From Hypoxylon rubiginosum (Eukaryota; Ascomycota; Sordariomycetes; Xylariales; Hypoxylaceae), in the NCBI GenBank assembly GCA_902806565.1, contig CADCXA010000025.1:620001-684000 (forward strand): a stretch of 64,000 bases of DNA, read 5' to 3'. Positions 1-13,687 of the stretch are shown here, piece by piece. Numbering within the stretch: the first letter of the stretch is position 1; each line of letters starts with the position of its first letter. The notes beneath the pieces are model-generated. The model was not told the DNA's origin. It was given only the letters and a program-made list of their open reading frames with translations, and did not search any database. The translations under genes were made by a program, and so were the position numbers.

Positions 1-284
1 TCCCAGACCGAGGCCGCGATGAACACACCGCTTTCCAGTCGCGCTACTTAGGCGAGTTCGATGTTTTCACCGCCTCACTATGCGACATGGCCATCGACGA
101 GACCAAAAGATCAGTTATCTCCTGCGGGTACGCTTACGGAGAAAAGGCTGGCAGAAGCTACCACGTCGAATATATGCACAAGTTGATTCTGACGGACGAC
201 GGGTTGATGGTCAAGGTGCTCGACGTTTTCAAGATCAAGGAGTATGAGTCATTAGCGGTTCGTCACCGGAAGAGTAAGCTCTAA
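1..284 (+). CDS. SnoaL/NTF2-like protein, C-terminal part (cut by window edge)
   Basis: An open frame runs from base 3 to the TAA at 282-284 and is already open at the left edge, so the start is outside the window. The visible 93 residues contain a YLGEFDVFTASLCDMAID stretch, then a SCGYAYGEKAGR...YHVEYMHKLILTDDGLMVKVLDVFKIKEY tail. This alternation of a glycine/tyrosine strand, an E-Y-x-x-K/R-L strand and a DDG turn followed by a last strand is typical of the NTF2-like SnoaL fold (small cone-shaped alpha/beta-barrel proteins, some acting as polyketide cyclases or steroid-isomerase-like enzymes). Substrate cannot be inferred. The codons are ordinary, with no sign of RIP, although the AT block starts about 580 bp downstream. 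Family call is moderately confident; coding status is fairly sure. Confidence 0.6.
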   Translation, partial: PDRGRDEHTAFQSRYLGEFDVFTASLCDMAIDETKRSVISCGYAYGEKAGRSYHVEYMHKLILTDDGLMVKVLDVFKIKEYESLAVRHRKSKL

Positions 285-861
285 GTAGCATCACTCTGTA
301 TGTTTTATGCCCGGAGTCTAGTATTAAAGGGGGAGGTTTTCGCGAGGGTTTAAAACGTGTACCATTGTGCAGACATCGGGTGGATGCCATGCAAATCGTG
401 TGGCACAATAATATTGACTTAGTTATCGAAATTTTCAAATCAATTTCTCTTCTAACATCTGTTTACTCTACATGAAGTTTGCGCTCCAAGGGCATATCCT
501 CCGATTCGTAGTAGGCTGCCAGAATGTCTTCAACTCCGCAAACTATCACATAAACGTAATTTCAGAGCAGGGAGCCCGTAAATTAGGTGAAACTTCTACT
601 ACTTACCAGCCAGCCAGGTACCTAGGATTGAAACGATTGGATTTAACAAAATGGGAGTTGCTGGAGTATTACTTACCTGAGGATAGGGGGTCGGGGGTCT
701 AGCTAATTCCAAGACCGGAATTACCCCAAGTCACTGCCATAATTTCGGCAGCCAATCAAAGCCTCAGAATCGCCCCGCGCTTTTCGACTTTTTCCTTTGC
801 CATTATATCATATTTCGTCTAGCTATGATGCAACCAGTGTTAAAAGGTCATGTAAAACAAG
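285..861. other. 3' flank of the left-edge gene, no clear gene
   Basis: Balanced-composition DNA between the left-edge gene and the AT block. A 76-codon frame at 472-702 (MKFALQGHILRF...) shows no family features and I do not call it a gene. G+C falls abruptly just after about base 860. Confidence 0.5.
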
Positions 862-1464
862 CTCTATTTAAAAATATCAATTATCAAACTTTTTAAATAA
901 TAATAAAAAAGAAAAATTGATTTTATAATAAATTCTTTGTTCGTATAAAAAAGTATAATTAGTTAATTAAAGTTTTAAAAAGTTTAAACTTATTTATAGC
1001 TTATATTCCCCCCCTTTTCTTATTATCCAAAAAACAAGTTACGTAACTAAGTTTTATAAAACATTATTTTTAATTATTTTAGTTTTATTTTTTCTTTTAT
1101 TTTAACCTTATTTAATTAATATTAACTATTAATAATATATTAAAATTTATTTTTTTAACAACTTAATTTATTTTAATAATATTAATTTTAACGTTATAAT
1201 TATTAATAATTTATAAAAAACCGTTAAAATAATAAAAATATTAAGTTTATTAAATCTATTAAACTTATTAAACTTATAAAATAAATTAAAACTATAATAT
1301 ATATAACTTTTATATTATATAAATATATTAAGTTTTTAATAAATTAATATATTTTATTAATTTAAATTATAAAAAATATATAAATTAATAATAATATATA
1401 AAATATAATAAGAAAATTAAAATAAAAATCGTTAATTATAATAATAGTTTAATTATAATATATT

Positions 1465-1735
1465 TTTAGTTTAATAATAACTTGGTAATAATTTATTAAT
1501 AATTAAATAATAATTTAATAATAATTAAATAATAATTTAATAATAATTAAATAATAACTTAATAATAATTTAATAATTATTTAATAATAATTTAATAATA
1601 ATTTAATAATAATTTAATAGTAATTTAATAATAATTTAATAATAATTTAATAATAGTTTAATAATAATTTAATAATAGTTTAATAATAATTTAATAATAT
1701 TTTAATTATAATTTAATAATAACTAAATAATTATT
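1465..1735. repeat. 11-bp microsatellite-like array (TTAATAATAAT family)
   Basis: About 270 bp of imperfect head-to-tail 11-bp units of the form ttaataataat / ttaataatagt. Similar short arrays occur at about 10683-10752, 11485-11525 and 36430-36530, so both ends of the AT block carry the same satellite. Confidence 0.75.
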
Positions 1736-3789
1736 ATATTATAAAAAAAATAAATAAATATATATTTTTTTAATGTTAATTAATATATTTATAAACTATA
1801 TATTAAGTTTTTTTTATTTTATAAGTTATTATTATAATTTTAACAATTAATTAAAACTTTAATTATATTATATTTTTTAATTTTATTTTTTATTATTTTA
1901 TTTTATTACTTTTTATTTAATTATAATATAATTAATATTAAAAATTTATATAAAATAAGTTTTATTTAATAATATTAATTATTAAGTTTTTTATTTAATT
2001 TTAATAAAAATTCTTTAATTTTATAAAGAATTTTTTATTTATATATATAAATATAATTAATATAAAATTAAATATAATAAAAAAAAAAATAAAAAACTTA
2101 AAAAATATAGCTTAAAATATAACTTTATATATAATTAAATACTTAAAATTAATTTTTAAAAAAAAAACAAGGTTATAAAATACTTATATATTAAATATAT
2201 AACCAGGTGATTTTTAGTTAAATATAATTATAAAAATTTATTATTTATTATTAAAGTTTTTATAAAACTAATTAATTTATAATTTTTTTTTATTTATAAA
2301 AAAAACTTATAAAAAAACATAGTAATTTTAATTTAAAATAATATATTAAAAATATTATAAGTAACTATATATAAGTTATAAAATAAATATAATTTATATT
2401 TATAAATAATTATTAAGATTTATTATTTAACCTTTAGTTTTTATTAATTTATAAAAAAAGTTTATAAAAAAATTTAATTATTTTAAAATTAAAATATAAA
2501 GGTTATAATTTTATATATTAGTTTATATATATTTAATATTTAATTATTTAATTAACTTATAGTTATTTAACCTTTAAATATTTTTTTATATAAATAAATT
2601 AAATTAAATAAATTTTTTTATATTAAGTTTTTATTATTATAACTTTAAAAAAAATTATTTAAATAAAAATAAATTTTTTTTATAATTATTAAAATTATAA
2701 AAGAAAAAATATAATTAAAAAAAGTTAAATATTAAATAATTATTTATCTTATTTAAAAAATATTATTATTATAAGTTTTAAAAAAATTATTATAAGAAAT
2801 TCCTAGTGAATTTTTTATTATATACTTTTATATTATATTAACTTTATATTATATTTAAATTAAATAATAAGAAATTAAGATTTTTATTATATTTATTTAA
2901 TTAGTTAAATTTATTTAGCTTTTTAATTAAATATATTTATTTTAATAAATCTTATTATTTATTATTAGTTATTTAAACTTTTATTTTTAATTTTAATTTT
3001 TTAATTATTAATTTAAAAGTATATGTAAAAAAATATAACTTAAATTAAAAGTTTTATATAATTAAAAGAATTTTAATAATATTAATTATTAATTAATATA
3101 AAGCTTAGTAATACAGGATTAATAAATTATTTAAATTTAAATTAAATAAGGATTTTAAATAAAAAAATATATTTAATATATAATAATAATTTAATAATTA
3201 TTTTATTAAGTTTAAACCTAGTAATTTCTTTAAAAAGGTTATATAAATTTTATATAAATAAAACCTTAATTTAATTTAAATATAAGGTAATTTAAAAATT
3301 AAATTTACAATTTAATTAATTAAACCTTTAATAATATAATAATAAATTAATTTATCTATATATAATTATTTTTATAATTTTTATAATTTATATAATTTTT
3401 ATAAAAACCTTAAATTTAAACCTATATAAAAGTATTTTTTTTATAATTTATAAGTTATTTTTTCGAACAAATATTAACAACTTAAATTTAATTAACCCCT
3501 ATAAAAAAATTCCACAACTAATAAAATAAACCCCGGAAAAAAAAACTATATATTTAAACTTTTTAAAGTTTATAAAAAGCTATAGCTTAAATACGTGGCT
3601 TTTTTTTTTAAAGCGGCTATAAAATTTTAATTATTATAACTTATAATTATATAATTTTAAAATATATATTTTAATAAAAATAAATAATAAATATTAACTT
3701 ATATATATAACTATAAAATAATATATTTATATATATATATATATATATAAAAAAAAGTTATTTTTATCTGTTATTTTTATATATTTTTA

Positions 3790-3820
<31 letters not shown>

Positions 3821-6800
3821 TTATTATATTTTTTTCTTTTTTTTTTTATTTCTTTTTTTTTTATCTTTTACTACTTACTTACCTTATTTTTTTTTAGATT
3901 TTTATTTTTTTTATTTTTATTATAATTTAATTAAATATATTTATTATAAAGTGTTTTATTTATTATATAAACAAGTTTTTTAAGAATTTTAAAGTTTTAA
4001 ATAATATATATTAAAACTAAAAATTTTTTTTTTTTATTATAAATATTATTATATATATAATTAATATAATAATATATTTTTTTTCTAATAATTTATTTTA
4101 TAAAATAAAAATATATTTTTATATTATAATTTTTTTTTAAATAAGTTTAATAAAGTTTATTAATTATATTAATAAGCGAAGTTCATTAAAAACTTTAAAA
4201 TTTCTAATTCTTAAAAAAATATATATTATTTTTATTATTAAACTAAAAATAATAACAATAAAAAAAACTTAGTTAAATATTAAAAAGTTAAATTAAAATG
4301 TTTATTAAATTTCTTTAAAATAATAAAGATATTATTTTATAAAAAAATATTAATATTATATTAAAAACCATTAAATTAAATGGCTTAATATTTTTAATTT
4401 ATTTATTAAAATTTAAACTAAGGTTTAAATAATAATAATTAATATATATTATTTAATATAAATAATTATTTTATTTAATTATAATTTTAATTAATATTAA
4501 ATATTATTAGTTTATAGTAAATAATATATATTATTTTAAAGATTTTTTTAAAAGATTTTTTAATTTTTTTTTTATTAAAATTAATTTTATTTTAATTATT
4601 TTATTTATTAAAGGCACGTTTTTTTTAAAAAAAAACCAAACCTTTTTTTTAATATAAAATTTAAATAAGTTATAAAAACTTATTTTTTCTTAGTAGGAAT
4701 TATTTTTATAATTAATGTTATTTTTTAAAGCTTATAATTTAATAAGTTTAATTTTAATGTTTATTAGTTATAATTTAATAGTTAATAAACTTAAGTTTAT
4801 ATTATTTTTTTTATTTATTTATATTTTATAAAAAGGATTTTTCCTTAGGATTAAAAATTATTATTAATTTAATTAAAAACTTTAAAATGTTTAGTTTAAT
4901 ATTAGATTTTATATAAATTCTAATTTTTTTACTAGTAATATAAATTAAAACAAAATAAAAATAAAATAAAAAATAAAATAAAAATAAGATAAAAAATGGA
5001 ATAAAAAATATTTATATTTTATTTTTATATTTTAATTTAGTTATAATTAATTGTTTCTTATAAAATTAAAAGAAAAAATACTAATAATATTTTTTTAATA
5101 TTTATTTAAATATATATTTATATAGTTAATTATAATATACGTTTTTTTTTTAATTAACTTTTTATTTTATTTATTTTTTTTATAATAAAATATATTATTA
5201 TAACATATTTTAAAGGTGTTAATTAAGGAGATATAAATTATATTTTTTTTTATTTATTAAGTTTTTTTATTTTTTATTTAATTTTTTTATTTATTATTTT
5301 ATTTTTAAGGAGTTTTATATATTTTTTTTAATTTTAGTTATTTTTTTTATTTTTAATTAATATATGTTATTATATTTTAACATTTATATAAGTTTTATTA
5401 AAATTTATTATTAGTTAAAATTAGTTTTTTATTATTATATATTATTTATTTTTATAATAATTTTATTAAATAAATATATATAACTTTATTAAAATTTATA
5501 TAAAATATAAAAAAATTTATAAGTAATTTAAAATAATTCTTAATTTTTATATAAATAAATTTAATTATATATATTAATTATATTATTTTTTAAAACGCCA
5601 CCAGTTTTTAAAAAAAGATTAATTTAAATATATTTTATTAATTTAAATATATTTAAAAATCTAAAACCAATATAAATAAAAAGTTTAGTTAGTAGTTATT
5701 AAAATTTAATAATTTTTTTTAACTGTTTTTAATTTTAAACTAATAGTTTTTATATCTTTTTTATAAAATATAACTAGATTTTATTAAATATTATAAAGTT
5801 TAACTACGTAACAATAAATTATTATAAACTGATATTTATAATATTAATATTATAAATAAGTAATATAGTTTTTACGATATGTTTTATTAGTTTAATAATG
5901 TTTTTTACCGATAATTTAATTTATTTTTATATTTTAAAAAAAGGAAATTTATTTTATATTTAATTATTAATATTTAAAATAATAATAAATACTTAATTTA
6001 TAATAATTTTTAACCTTTTTAACCTTTTTTTAAAAAAAGTAATAATAGGTTTTTATTTTATTATAAACTTAATATTTTTATTAAATATTAATAATAGAAT
6101 ATTATAAATTAATATTAATATAAAAATAACTATAAACATATTATTTATTTTTAATTGTTTTATAATAACTATTATAAAAGTTAAATATTATTATTTAAAT
6201 TTAAATTTTTATTATATATTTAATTAATAAAAGTATTTTTTTTTATTATTATTATAATAATAATTAGTATATACATTATTTAGGTATTAAAGTAAAATAA
6301 TATAATGTTAAAATATATTATTTTTCGTTTAATATTAAATATAATTTTATTTTAAAAATAAAACATTATTATATATTTATATATAAATAGTTAAAAATAA
6401 TTAAAATTTTAATTAATTTAAAAAACTTTTTTTAATTTATTTTTATAATTAATAGTTAATGTTACACCTAGTTTAATTTCTTTAAAATAACAGTTTTAAC
6501 TTATATATTATATATTTAAAATAATAATTTATTTTAAAGAAATTTATTAAATTATTAATAAGGTTTATATATTAAAATATAAAGTTTTAAATATATTTTT
6601 ATTTATTATTATCTAAGTAATAATAATATTAACTTTTATATTTTTAATTTTAATTAAAGCTTATTATATAAACTTATTTAATTTTATATTATTTATTAAT
6701 AAAAACCGATTATTATATTTATTAGTATATAAAATATATTAAAATAAATAAAATAAAATTAAAAAATAATTTATTTATATTTAATTTAAAGTTATAAAAA

Positions 6801-8394
6801 GGTTTTAATTAAATTTAAAAAAGTTAAAATAAGTTATATTAAATACTGGTTAATTATATAAATTAAAGTTAATATATTTATTATTATTATTATTATTAAT
6901 TTTATTTTTATTTATTAGTTTTTATAGTTATTTTTTTAATTTAATAATAATAATTATTATAATAAAAATTTAATAAATAAATTATATTTATAATAGAAAG
7001 CTGGAAAAAATAAGATTAAAAAAGTTTTTAAAAACTAAAAGATTTATTAAAATTAAGGGATTTTTTTTAAAGTTTAAAAAAAATGAAAAAGCTTTTTAAT
7101 ATTATATAGAAAAAGTTAATAAATTTAGGTTAATTAGAAATTAATGTTAGTTAAGTTACGTATTAATATTATTTAAAAAGGAAAAAAAAAAAACATTTAA
7201 ACGTTATATAAAATTAAATACACGTTATATTTAAAAAGTTATAAAACGTAAAAAAATTAAAAAAAAGATATAAATAGGTTTAAAAAAGCTATATAATTTT
7301 TAAAGATAAATATAAACGTATTTTTAACACTTTTTATTATTTATAAAAAACGTTAAAAATATGTTTATATTTTTTAATAAAAGATTATTATAATATAATT
7401 TAAAAATAATATTTAATAAATTATTTAATTTTTATTTAATATTATAAATATTAAAATTATTTATATAAATACCTTACGTTTTTATTAGGTATTAATTTTT
7501 AGTAAATATTATATTTATTATAATTTTAATTTTAAAATTATTTTTAGTTTATAATATTAAGGTTTTTTTTTTTTTTATAATAAATTTATTTTATATTTTA
7601 TATAAGTTTTTATTAGATTTTTATTTTAAGAAGTTTATATAGCTGGTAAATATTATTAATATTAAAGTTATTAAATTAAAGTTTAATTAATTTAATTTTA
7701 TTATAAAATTAATAATTAATATTAAATATTCTAATTATTTTAAACATATAAAACCACTTTTATTTTTCTTTGTTTTAAATTATAATAATATTAATTATAA
7801 CCTTATAATATATATTTATTATATTATAATTAAAAACGTTTAACCTTATAATAATATATTTAATAAAAATATTTTATATTTTTTATATTTTAAGAGTTTT
7901 TAAGATATCGATTTTATTTTAATTATCATGTTATTAATAACTAGTAATATTATTATTTAAAAAACTTATTATTTTTATATTTTTAGTTATATAGGTTTAT
8001 TTTTATATTTATTTTATATTTCTAGGTTTTAATTATAATAAATTTAAAGTTATATGTTATAATATTTTTTTTTAATAACTGGTAATTTTTTTATATTTTT
8101 AATATTTTTTTATTATATTTTATTATATTTTTAAACGGCGTTTTTATTAATTTTTTTAATATATTAATAAAAACTGTTTTAATATTTTTTTTTTTTACCG
8201 TTTAATAAGTTATTATTATATTTATATTTATTCCTTTATTAATTAATTTAACTAATTATATGGTTATTATTAACCGCGATAAAATTTATTAGGTTATATA
8301 ATATAATATAAAAATAAAAACGGTATATTTAATGTTAAAAAAAATTAAATTATAGTTTAATATTAATTATATAAAATAATACGTAAAAATATTA

Positions 8395-8615
8395 AATAAT
8401 AATAAACTTATTAATAATTTAAATAATATGCTTTTTTTTTATAGTAATATTTATTATATATTTAATTATAAAAAGCTTATTATTATTTTAAAAAAGTTAA
8501 ATAATTAATATATTTTTATTTTTAAAGTTATTAAATTAAATATAAAATATTTATATAATATATATATAATATATTATAATCGTATTTACTAGGATTTTTT
8601 AGGCGTTAAAATTAA
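8395..8615 (+). pseudogene. Possible reverse-transcriptase core remnant (RIP-damaged)
   Basis: In one plus-strand frame (codons aligned to the ATG at 8428) the translation reads LNNMLFFYSN, followed by a Y-x-x-L-x-x-x-L-x-x-L helix-like stretch, and about 58 codons later DFLGVKI. With Asp codons turned to Asn by G-to-A change, this resembles an RT x-D-D-M/I-L motif followed by the S-N/K-T ... H-x-x-L-x-x-V-L-x-x-L and F-L-G segments of LTR-retrotransposon polymerases. One codon is TAA. The residue before the DD pair is not the expected tyrosine and the spacing is longer than usual, so this is suggestive only. No LTR pair was found around it. Confidence 0.25.
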
Positions 8616-11600
8616 GTTTTTTTTTAATTATTTTATATAAAATATCTTTTATTTAAAAACTATATATATTATTTTTATATTGTATTTTTATTATTTAATA
8701 TAAGTTTATAATAATAATAAAAATATATATAAAATTTAAAATAAATTTATATTAAAGTTTAAAAAAAGCTGTAATTAATTTATAAATAAAAGTAATAAAT
8801 ATATATATAGTTTAAATCCGGTTAATAATAATAATTATTTTATTTAAAACGATAAAATATTAATATTTAATAAGTTTAAATTTAAATCTAATAATTATTA
8901 AAAGTATCTATATAATTTAAACGTTTATAAAAAGTATTTTTTTAGTTTAAAAAATAATAAAAATTATAAGAAATATAAATAAGTTTAAAAATATAATAAT
9001 AAGTTTAATAATATTAATATTAAAATAAATATAAATTTTAATGTTATTTATTTTATATTTAATAATGTTATAAGTAAATTTTAAAGGTTAAATAAAAATG
9101 TTACTTTTTCTAATTATAATGTTTTAAGGAAAAAAAATATATAAAAAAAGATATATTTTTAAGGTTTTATTTTAATAAATTAAATTTAAAAAGATAAATT
9201 ATATATATAACTTTTTATAAGATTTAAATTTATTAGTTAAAACACTATATGTTAAATATAATTAAATAAATAATTATTATATTAAAAAAATCTTAAAATA
9301 ATATATAATTAATATAAATATATATATAAAATTATTTTTATATTAATTAATATAATTAATAAATATAACAGGTATAATAATTAGTGATTTTTAGTTAGTT
9401 ATTATTTATAATAATTATAACGTTTATTATTATAAAAAAAAAAACTATTAATAAATAAACTAATAATAATAAAAATTATATAAATTTATATAAAAATTAA
9501 AATAAGTTAATATAATTTTTAATATAAATAAGTTTTTAATAAGTATATTATATAAGTAAATTAATTTATTATATTAATATTTAGTTTATTTATATAAAAA
9601 ATATTTATTTAAATTAAAAGTAAATATATTTATATTTTTAATTTAATATTTAGTTATTTATTATTTATTAAGCGATATAAATAAATTATATTTTTTTTTT
9701 TTAAGTTTTTTAATAATAGTTATTAAGTTTTTATTTAATTATTATTATTAAGTTATTATTAATTTATTTTTTAATTTTTATTTAATTGTTATTAATTTAA
9801 TTTTTATATTTTTAATAACCTTGTTATTTTTATTAGTTGTTAAATTATTTTTAAAGTTATTATTATTATTTTTAATAATATTAGTTTTAGTTTTATTATT
9901 TTTAATTTTAGTTTTAATTTTTAATAAGAATAATAAGTTTATAAAATAATAATTATTATTATTTTTAAATTTATTATTATTTATTATAACATTTAATTAT
10001 TAAAAAACTATTAATTAGTTATTTAATTAAATAATAACTATATTAAACTTATTTTAGCTACTTATTAATATACGATTAACGTTATTTATTAAATATAATT
10101 TAATAATAAAATTTATTAATATTATTAATATTTAAAAATATAAAAAATTATTAGATTTAAGTTTTTTTAACTTAGTAAAATTAACATTATAATTAACCTT
10201 AACTAAGTTATTATTTAACGTTAATTAAAAACTAATAATATAGTTATTATAATTAATTTTATTTAAGTTATTATTTAACATTAATTAAATTTATATTTAA
10301 AATATTAATATTTAATTAAGTATTAGAATTATTTTATTTTTATTATTTTTTTTTTTTCTTTTTAACTTTTATTTTTTTAGGTATTTTAACACAATATAAT
10401 AGCTATTATTTTTTAAATATTTAAATAATAGGTTTATTATTTTTTAAATATTTAAATAAAATATTATTTATTTTAAATATATAAAACTTATTTAATAATA
10501 AAAAGTTTTTTTTTATTATATTATAAAAGTTTTATTTATACGTTTAATTTATTAGTTAGTTAATATAAAGTTAAAAGTATAAATATTTTTATATTTTAAT
10601 TTTAAATTAATTTGTAATTAAGTTTATTATAGTAATTTTAAGTTTTTATAAACTGTAATTAATTAATATTAATAAGTTAAACTAAATAATAATTAAATAA
10701 TAATTAAATAATAATTAAATAATAGTTTAATAATAGTTTAATAATAATTTATTTAAACTTATAATAAAATTATATGTTATGTTAGTTTTTTATAAAAATA
10801 AATTTATATAAAGTATTATATTATTTAATTAATATTTATTTTATTAACATTTAAAAAGTATTTTATAAGTTTTTAATAATAGATTTTTTAGTTAACGTGA
10901 AAAAAGTTAATAGTAAATTAATTATATTTATTAGTTATTATTTAATTTTAATTAAGTTGTTATTTAATTATAATTTATATATTTACTTTAATATAAAAGT
11001 CGTGTTAATATTTTTAAAACTATAATTATTAGTTAAAATTTTTTATATAATTATTAATATATTTATATTTTTTTTAATTTTAAAAATAATATTATATATA
11101 ATATTAAATCCAGATATAATTTTAATTATATATTTTATAATTTATTAGTTTTTAAATATTAATTAAATTTTAGTTTAATTTATATATTATTATTATATTA
11201 AAAAACTAAGATTTAATTATTAAAAAATATTATAATGATTAATATATTATTTATTACTAGGTTATTATAATACTTATTAGTATTTTAACTTATAAATATA
11301 TTTAAAAGTTTATAACTTTTTTTAATACGTTTTTTTTATTTTAAAAAGTTAATTAAATATTATTAATTAATAATAAAACTAATATTAACCAATTTATAAA
11401 AACCTAACTAATAAAATTTTTATTTAAAATAAGTTTTATTTTTATTAGTTATAGCTAAAAAACAGTTAAGCTAACGTTAAATAATAATTTAATAATAGTT
11501 ATATAATAGTTTAATAATAGTTTAAAAAATTTTAAATATTATAAAAATATTTATAATTAAAATAAAAGTTTTAAATAATTAAAATGCTTTTTACGTTTAT

Positions 11601-13597
11601 TAATTTTATTAATATTTAGTTTTTAAACATATAAGGATTAATATATATATTAAAAAAAAATGTTATATTATTTTTATTATTATTAGTTTTAATAAATAAT
11701 TTAAACGTCACTATTTTAATATATTAAAAATATTTATAATATATTTTTAAAATTATAAATTAAATATTAATATACTAAGTTTTTATTAAATAAAAAAGTA
11801 TATTAAAAGTGAAAAGTAATTTATATTAAAATATAATAAATTTATAATTATTTTTAAGCTATATTTAAATTGTTAATAAGTTATTATTAAGTTATTATTT
11901 AATTATTATTAAGTTATTTTTACTAAATGTTATTATAAATAATAATTTTATTTCTTGTGTTATTTATTTATATTATATTATATATTTATTATTATATATA
12001 TTTATTAATTATAAATACTAGTTTTAAATATTATTATTTTATTTATTTTAAAGTTATTTATTATTTTTAAATATTATTTTTTTTTTATTATTAAATTAAT
12101 AGTTTCGCTTTTAGTTTTTATATTACTATATAATATTATTATTTATATATAGTTAAAAAATAATCCGTTTATTTAATTAAAATTATTATTTAATAATAAT
12201 TAATTTTATTTATTTTAATTAGTTAAATAATTATAGATTTATAATAAAAGTATATATAAAACTAATTTACCAAGTTTTTTAAATATTATAAATTTTATTT
12301 AAATTTTTATATTTATTTAATTTATTATATATATATATTACTTTTAAATTCTAAATTTATCTTTTATATATTTATTTAATAATCATACTAGTAATTTATT
12401 ATTATATTATTACGTCGCTTTTTTTAATAAATTTATATTAATATTTATAACTATATATTAATATTATTTTAATTATTTTAATTTAAAATTAATATTAAGT
12501 TTTAATATTTTTAATAATAATAATATTTATTATATTATAATATATTATATTATATATATAATAACTAAAAACATTTAAACTTTTAGTAAAAAAAAAATAT
12601 AAATAAATTTTAATAAAATGTTTTTTTTTTTAAAATTATAACGCCGGTTTTTATAAATATATCTAAGAATAATATCTTATTTACAAGCTATTATTATTTC
12701 CATGTTTTAAGTTATAAATAAAAAAACTATATATATTAATATTATAATTTTATATAAATAATATCTTTTAATTATTATTTATAGTTTTATTAATTAACTT
12801 AAAAATATAAAATGTTAATATTAAAAAATTAATTAATTAATAATAATATAATAACATAAAATAATAAATTAATATAAATTTATTTAAAATCTAAAGGTAT
12901 AATATTTAATTTAATATAATAATAATTACTTATAAATTATTATTATTTATAAAAAAGCTTTTAATAATATTTAAGTTTTATTATTTTTATATATTAATTA
13001 ATATTATATTTATTAAAAATAAAGATTATTTTTAGATTTTTTTAAGGATAGTAATAGTTATTATTATTATTATTTAATGTTTTTAAATTTTATTAATAAG
13101 TTTAACTAGTAACAAACTAGTTTTTTATTTATAAATATATATATTATATATTAATAATTAATTAATTATAATAGTTTTATTAGATTTTAAAATAGTTTTT
13201 AAAATATTAATAATATTAATTTTATTTAATCCTAACTTTATTTTAAAATTAAAGTTTATTTTTATTACTAATATATTATTATTTTTTATAATAAGGTGTT
13301 TTTAAGCTTAAAAAATAAGTTTATTTATTTAATAATTAATAAATATTTCTTAAATTAAAAGTAAATTAAAATTATTATTATTAATTAATTTAAAAATTTC
13401 TTTTTACACTAGTTTTTTTAACAGGGTATATATTATATTAAAATAATTATAATTTTTATTAATATAATTAACGGTTTTATTTAAATTAAATAAAACTTTT
13501 TAATAAATATTAATAAAAATATATATATTAAATTATTATATAATATATTATTTTATTTTTAAATTTAAAAATTAATAATTAAAATTAGTTTAATATA

Positions 13598-13687
13598 AAT
13601 AGTTAATTTAATAAAAATAATTAACTTAAAAATGGTTAGTTTAAAAGTGACTGGTTTAAAAATAATTAATTTAAAAATAACTAACTT
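13598..13687. repeat. 15-bp tandem repeat, 5-6 copies
   Basis: Five contiguous 15-bp units start at 13613, 13628, 13643, 13658 and 13673, with consensus AAAARTRRYTRRYTT; a weaker sixth copy lies at 13598. Differences between units are transitions, so this looks like one short repeat whose copies were hit independently by C-to-T/G-to-A change. 15 bp equals five codons. Confidence 0.75.

Noticed and set aside
472..702. 76-codon plus-strand frame near the left block edge
   Set aside because: No recognised domain, no intron or promoter evidence; could be chance.
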